A DNA stretch of 64,000 bases from Psilocybe azurescens (lineage: Eukaryota; Basidiomycota; Agaricomycetes; Agaricales; Agrocybaceae). Location: positions 186,001-250,000 of the forward strand of contig JAJIRX010000533.1 of the NCBI GenBank assembly GCA_023853785.1. Direction: 5' to 3'. The stretch's first letter is position 1. Each line of letters opens with the position of its first letter. Made by a program: the position numbers and the translations under genes. Below, one piece after another: positions 60,579 to 64,000 of the stretch. Below the pieces are notes generated by a model that ran no database searches, had not been told where the DNA came from, and saw only the letters and a list, made by a program, of their open reading frames with translations.

Positions 60579-61602
60579 TCAACGCCCTCCCCGAATCATA
60601 TCGACGCCAGTTAGATCGTCTTTGCTCAGATCATCTTCGAGATCCATAGGGTCGAGGTTGTCATCTTTTTCGGGCTGTGATTTTTCTACTACAGGTTCGT
60701 CTCCGCAACCACAATCGTATTCGTCGCTGAGATGAGCGCAGTCGAATTCAGGTTTCTTCAGTCTTGCATTCACTTGGTTGTGGACAGCGCATAGCCTGGG
60801 ATAATACACCGATGACTTTTAGTCAAGGCTTGGGAAAGATGGCTCTAAGGAAAGCGTACCAAAGTGAAGCCGAGCGACTAGAAGCGGTCTGTTACAGCAA
60901 AGAGTGTGGTAGTTCAGAAATAATTCCCGGTTTTCCCGAACGCTCATTCATACCTGCGGAGGGAATTTCTTGAGAAGTTGCTGGAATTCGGCGGCACATT
61001 CTCCGCAGGGATATAGTCTGGAGCTCAAATGGAAATAGGAGCTTAGGGCTTCTCGTTCGTCCGGTGTGGGGTGCTGAATTGCGCTAGATAAGTCTGTGGA
61101 AGGCGAGATCAGGCTAGAATATACAGACCTCAGGGTATCGTAATGTCATGGTATGTCTAGTTCTTTCAATATGACATCTAGTAGTAAGGGAAGAGTTAGA
61201 CTGACAATAGTTTCCACGTAGCGCGCCCAAGCGCAGCCCTATTGGTTGTGATCGTTTATTAGATACGTTTTAGTACATGCAGAATATTTACGACGTACTT
61301 TGCTGTTTCATTGCCCAACTTCCCCATGATGACATTCCCATGAACACCACTGATCACAGGCGTCTTCGAGTTTGTTTCTGAGTTCAGCGTTTGCTCTACT
61401 CCTCCTTCTCCAAACAATTGCCCTGTCCATGGATCAATGTAGGACCTGGACGGTGTGTGTACCACGGCAATCATGGTCAATGCGAGCTGTAAAGGAGCCG
61501 GCACTAGTTAACTGGCATTGCGGGTCCTTCGACATTGGATACTGTTACTCACCATAGCAAACACAACAAGCATCAGCGATTTTGCAAATCTCGAGATCAT
61601 TT
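60579..61602 (-). CDS. ERV2: Erv2-type FAD-linked sulfhydryl oxidase
   Basis: Erv/ALR oxidases make disulfides and pass electrons to oxygen through FAD. ATG 61602 (MISRFAKSLMLVVFAM) and, after an intron, LALTMIAVVHTPSRS form a hydrophobic signal or signal-anchor, pointing to the ER rather than the mitochondrial Erv1 location. The catalytic domain reads KAALGRATWKLLHTMTLRYP, PDEREALSSYFHLSSRLY and PCGECAAEF with the CxxC pair, then SLWLCAVHNQVNARLKKPEF (the CxxHN FAD-binding motif) and DCAHLSDEYDCGCG. The tail is acidic (DLEDDLSKDDL). Five to six exons, all in frame. All expected family cysteines are present. A broken neighbour copy was not seen. Confidence 0.9.
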
Positions 61603-62564
61603 TGAATAGCTGTAGAAAGGATTAGATAGAAAGCTGAGGACTGTCAGAGTTATGAGCAAAGCCGACTTGGCTTGCAGTTGATGGACCGGGTCTGGAAAGA
61701 AAGTTCTTCAGACACTGGAAGCGGTTATTGCTGCGTATTTATCTCGGAAGCCGGTAAGTAGCTGTTTCCCTGCAAAACGTGGCTAACTTTGGCTCCAAGT
61801 GAGCAAGTAGTGATTCAAGCGGAGTTTGAACTCAAATTTAGGCGGTGTCTTGTAGTTCTAGAAATACTTAGTATATTCTAAAAATATTATCGTTAGTATT
61901 ATAACTTATGAGAATGAAGGTTATAAACATGTCTTTGTCAAAGGGTACAATGTGTCGTACAGGTAACCGGTCGAACATTGTATTAGATTTATTTGATACA
62001 AAATCTCTCACCCAAATCCTTACTACCAGCAAGACTAGTACTGTCCTCCAGTCGTTTTAGTGGCGCTAAGATGTTCTCTAGCTGTCCAATAGAGAACAGC
62101 GACATCTACCATGCTGGTAAGCAATACCCTTTTGCGACTCGGCACACGACTTGAAAAGGGAATTGTTACTAAACTTAGGCAAGATTAGATAAGATAACAT
62201 TCAGGAGAAAAAATCAAGCAGGTCCGAACCGTGCTTCAGCTTCACCGTCTGCGTGCGTTACCTGTTCTATGGATTCCATGAATATCTCACGCCGCCTTCA
62301 ACACACGACGCGGCACGGCGGCGTCATTTTCTGTCAAATTCTCGTACTAGGACGCTCGCATTGTCAACCGTGGCTATTGCGGTCAGCCCGCGTTCCTCAC
62401 CCAAAGCCCCTACCTCTACCTCAAAGTCCCAGTTCCTGGTAGTCACTTATCTCCAAGAAATCGGAACAATTAGATCTGCGTGCTCGTAATTATATTTTCT
62501 AGAACTTTTCCTCGGAGCTCATTAACGTAATAGCTTCGCAATTTAATAGTCTGCAGTTCAGGGT
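61603..62564. other. Intergenic
   Basis: About 1 kb without a supported gene. A short plus frame at 62253-62489 has no family resemblance. Confidence 0.4.
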
Positions 62565-62779
62565 TCCGTGAGTCAATTGGTGAGTGGTAACTTACATCAG
62601 AAATGAGTGCATCTTGACGCCATTTGAATGCTATGTCATTGCAGAGTCACCAGTGATTATGATTCTCTGTGGCGCAAGAGCTCCGTGGACATGTATAAAA
62701 TGCCAGACAGAAGGTCTGTAATTATCAGAGATCTGCTTCCCCAAAACAATCAACTTACTTTCGAATTTATCTGAACATC
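62565..62779 (+). promoter_or_regulatory. Promoter region of the TUDOR gene, duplicated downstream
   Basis: A TATAAAA box lies at 62694-62700, 80 bases before the ATG at 62780. The whole block is similar to 63610-63810, where TATAAAA is at 63741-63747. The spacing of the two boxes is 1047 bases. Confidence 0.6.
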
Positions 62780-63146
62780 ATGGTATCATACAAAGTATGC
62801 CTTTTGAATTTCCTATCATTTTAGCCGCAACTAATTTGCGCGGTATACTGTAGGCTGGCGACCATGTTGAATATCGCGCTATTGGTGGCGAGCCGGTTGA
62901 CGGCAACGAAACGTCTACGACGACTGGCAAAATTGTGGAGGTTATAACTGAGACCCAACCAGCTGGGGAGACTGAGGTTAAAGTCAAGATAAGCATCATA
63001 GTTATTTAGTATGAATACTATAAGTAGATATTTACTCCTTTGAACTAATACAAGCTTCTGAAGATGAGCCGCGTTATCTCATTAAGAACGACAGCACAGG
63101 GAAGGAGACTGCTTATAAGGAGAAGAATATCATCGGCAAAGTCTAA
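62780..63146 (+). CDS. Hva1-type TUDOR-domain small protein, splice donor unclear
   Basis: Small protein of the hypervirulence-associated TUDOR family (Hva1_TUDOR type), a compact SH3-like barrel. Exon 1 is MVSYK (62780-62794). An intron to 62853 leads to AGDHVEYRAIGGEPVDGNET, then TGKIVEVITETQPAGETEV. The last exon gives SEDEPRYLIKNDSTGKETAY-like sequence (here RYLIKNDSTGKE by alignment of frames) and ends KNIIGKV at 63146. The junction between the last two exons has no GT donor: the position that reads GTGAGC in the downstream copy reads ATAAGC here. Either the donor has mutated, another site is used or a base error is present. The family is common in fungi; molecular role is poorly known. 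Confidence 0.6.
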
Positions 63147-63609
63147 GGCAGAGATGCTAGGTCGACGCTTGGCGGTAAATGACCGTCGACAACAAAGTTT
63201 TCATGAAATCGACGTCCAAGTTCAACGTGACTTCGTGATCATTGTACAGATTATAAATTTATCGTAATAGTTGAAAAATAAATTTCGTTTGTTCTATAAA
63301 CATTAGCGTATATTGGGAACGCGCTCTCGATATCGTACTCAAGGCCCCAAGCCCCAGCTTCGGCGCTTGTCCCCTAGGAAGTGACGCCGCTATTACTCGT
63401 TCACTGTTGTCGAAGGCGGCCCGGGCGCGACGCTCTTCGAGTTTCGACTACCACGGCGATCTACCTCGAGACCTGCTTTAATCTCAGAGCTGCTCAGAGA
63501 GGATGATAGTAAAAATCTCCGATAACTTGGAAAAAATTGATCTATGTTCTCAGAAATGTCTTTTCGAGACTTTTACCTGGGATTTAGTTGTCAATACCAG
63601 GTCCAAGCT
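63147..63609. other. Spacer between tandem copies
   Basis: 3' flank of the TUDOR gene, then unrecognised sequence. No gene supported. Confidence 0.4.
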
Positions 63610-64000
63610 TCATAACCTCAGTTGGTGAGCTGCAACCTACATCGTGGTTGAGTGCGTCTTGACGCAGTTTTTGACCGCTATGTCATTTCAGAGTCACCAG
63701 TAATTATGATCCTCTCTGGCGCCAGAGCTCCATGGACAGGTATAAAATTCCAGACAGCAAGTCGAATTCGCACACCTGCTTCCCAAAACAACAGTTAATC
63801 TGTCTGGTATAATGTAGGCTGGCGCCCGCGACTACCGGAAAATTTATCGAGGTCATAACTGAGACTCAACCCACTGGGAAGACTGGAATCACGGCCAGGG
63901 TGAGCACTATTTCTATTTAACTTAAGCTGCATGAATCGTATTTACTCGTCTTGATTGGTGCAGGCTTCTGAAAAGGAGCCACGCTATCTTATTAGGAGGC
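63610..64000 (+). pseudogene. Tandem, partly deleted copy of the TUDOR gene (runs off the right edge)
   Basis: The promoter block, including TATAAAA at 63741-63747, and the second and third exons are repeated (TGKFIEVITETQPTGKTG, then ASEKEPRYLIRR at the edge), with a proper GTGAGC...GCAG intron near 63900-63963. The first exon with its ATG and the GDHVEYRAIGG part of exon 2 are missing. Without them no start is visible in this window. It may be a pseudogene, or it may use an undetected alternative start. Confidence 0.6.

Noticed and set aside
1..64000. tRNA, rRNA, CRISPR arrays, biosynthetic cluster
   Set aside because: No T-arm and anticodon pairing, rRNA-like block, regular repeat array or set of core biosynthetic genes was seen.

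Overview
This window is genomic DNA of a mushroom-forming basidiomycete (Agaricomycetes). The reasons are: many GT-AG introns of about 50-75 bases inside nearly every gene; lineage-typical families (DUF6535 membrane protein, F-box protein, repeated small BTB/POZ proteins, GH71 glucanase, Hva1-type TUDOR protein, a RecQ-like helicase fragment); no bacterial-style operons. All gene models were read by eye from translations and splice sites. No homology search was run.

Layout. 1-5132 (minus): an ABCA-type ABC transporter whose 3' end lies off the left edge. About 6.8-7.4 kb (minus): a short membrane protein resembling the N-termini of a family seen again at 27-34 kb. 8.0-10.7 kb (plus): ribosome-biogenesis factor KRI1. 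11.4-12.3 kb (minus): first BTB/POZ gene. 12.4-19.7 kb: gene-poor, with two lineage-specific hypothetical genes (about 14.1-14.8 and 17.4-18.4 kb) and one doubtful model. 19.8-25.6 kb (minus): DUF6535, F-box and BTB genes. 27.0-34.1 kb: a local family of single-pass membrane proteins with a repetitive beta-rich ectodomain, two complete in layout (convergent) and two relics. 34.9-36.5 kb: a nuclear-type protein with a KEN box, an FGF motif and a conserved C-terminus, a possible sororin-like cohesion factor. 37.9-38.7 kb: NTF2/SnoaL-like protein. 38.9-39.5 kb: a candidate MITE. 39.5-43.0 kb: three tandem BTB genes, the middle one broken. 44.3-45.3 kb: panB. 46.1-48.2 kb: GH71 without a visible secretion signal. 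48.8-50.0 kb: another BTB gene. 50.2-50.4 kb: small secreted cysteine-rich protein. 51.0-56.1 kb: relics (S33 peptidase pseudogene, helicase fragment, hairpin). 56.1-56.9 kb: GPI-anchored cysteine-rich protein. 57.9-60.1 kb: S33 peptidase. 60.6-61.6 kb: Erv2-type sulfhydryl oxidase. 62.8 kb to the edge: an Hva1-type TUDOR gene and a decayed tandem copy.

Two themes cut across the window. First, at least ten genes otherwise intact in splicing and homology need single-base corrections, mostly inside homopolymer runs. This looks like an assembly with uncorrected run-length errors, so disrupted genes should not be read as pseudogenes on frameshifts alone. Second, much of the accessory content is local duplication and decay: BTB genes, adhesin-like membrane proteins, the S33 peptidase and the TUDOR gene each have a damaged neighbour copy.

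The housekeeping genes (KRI1, panB, ERV2, ABCA, NTF2-like) are functionally unrelated and interspersed with fast-evolving families. I see no biosynthetic cluster, CRISPR array, rRNA or tRNA gene.
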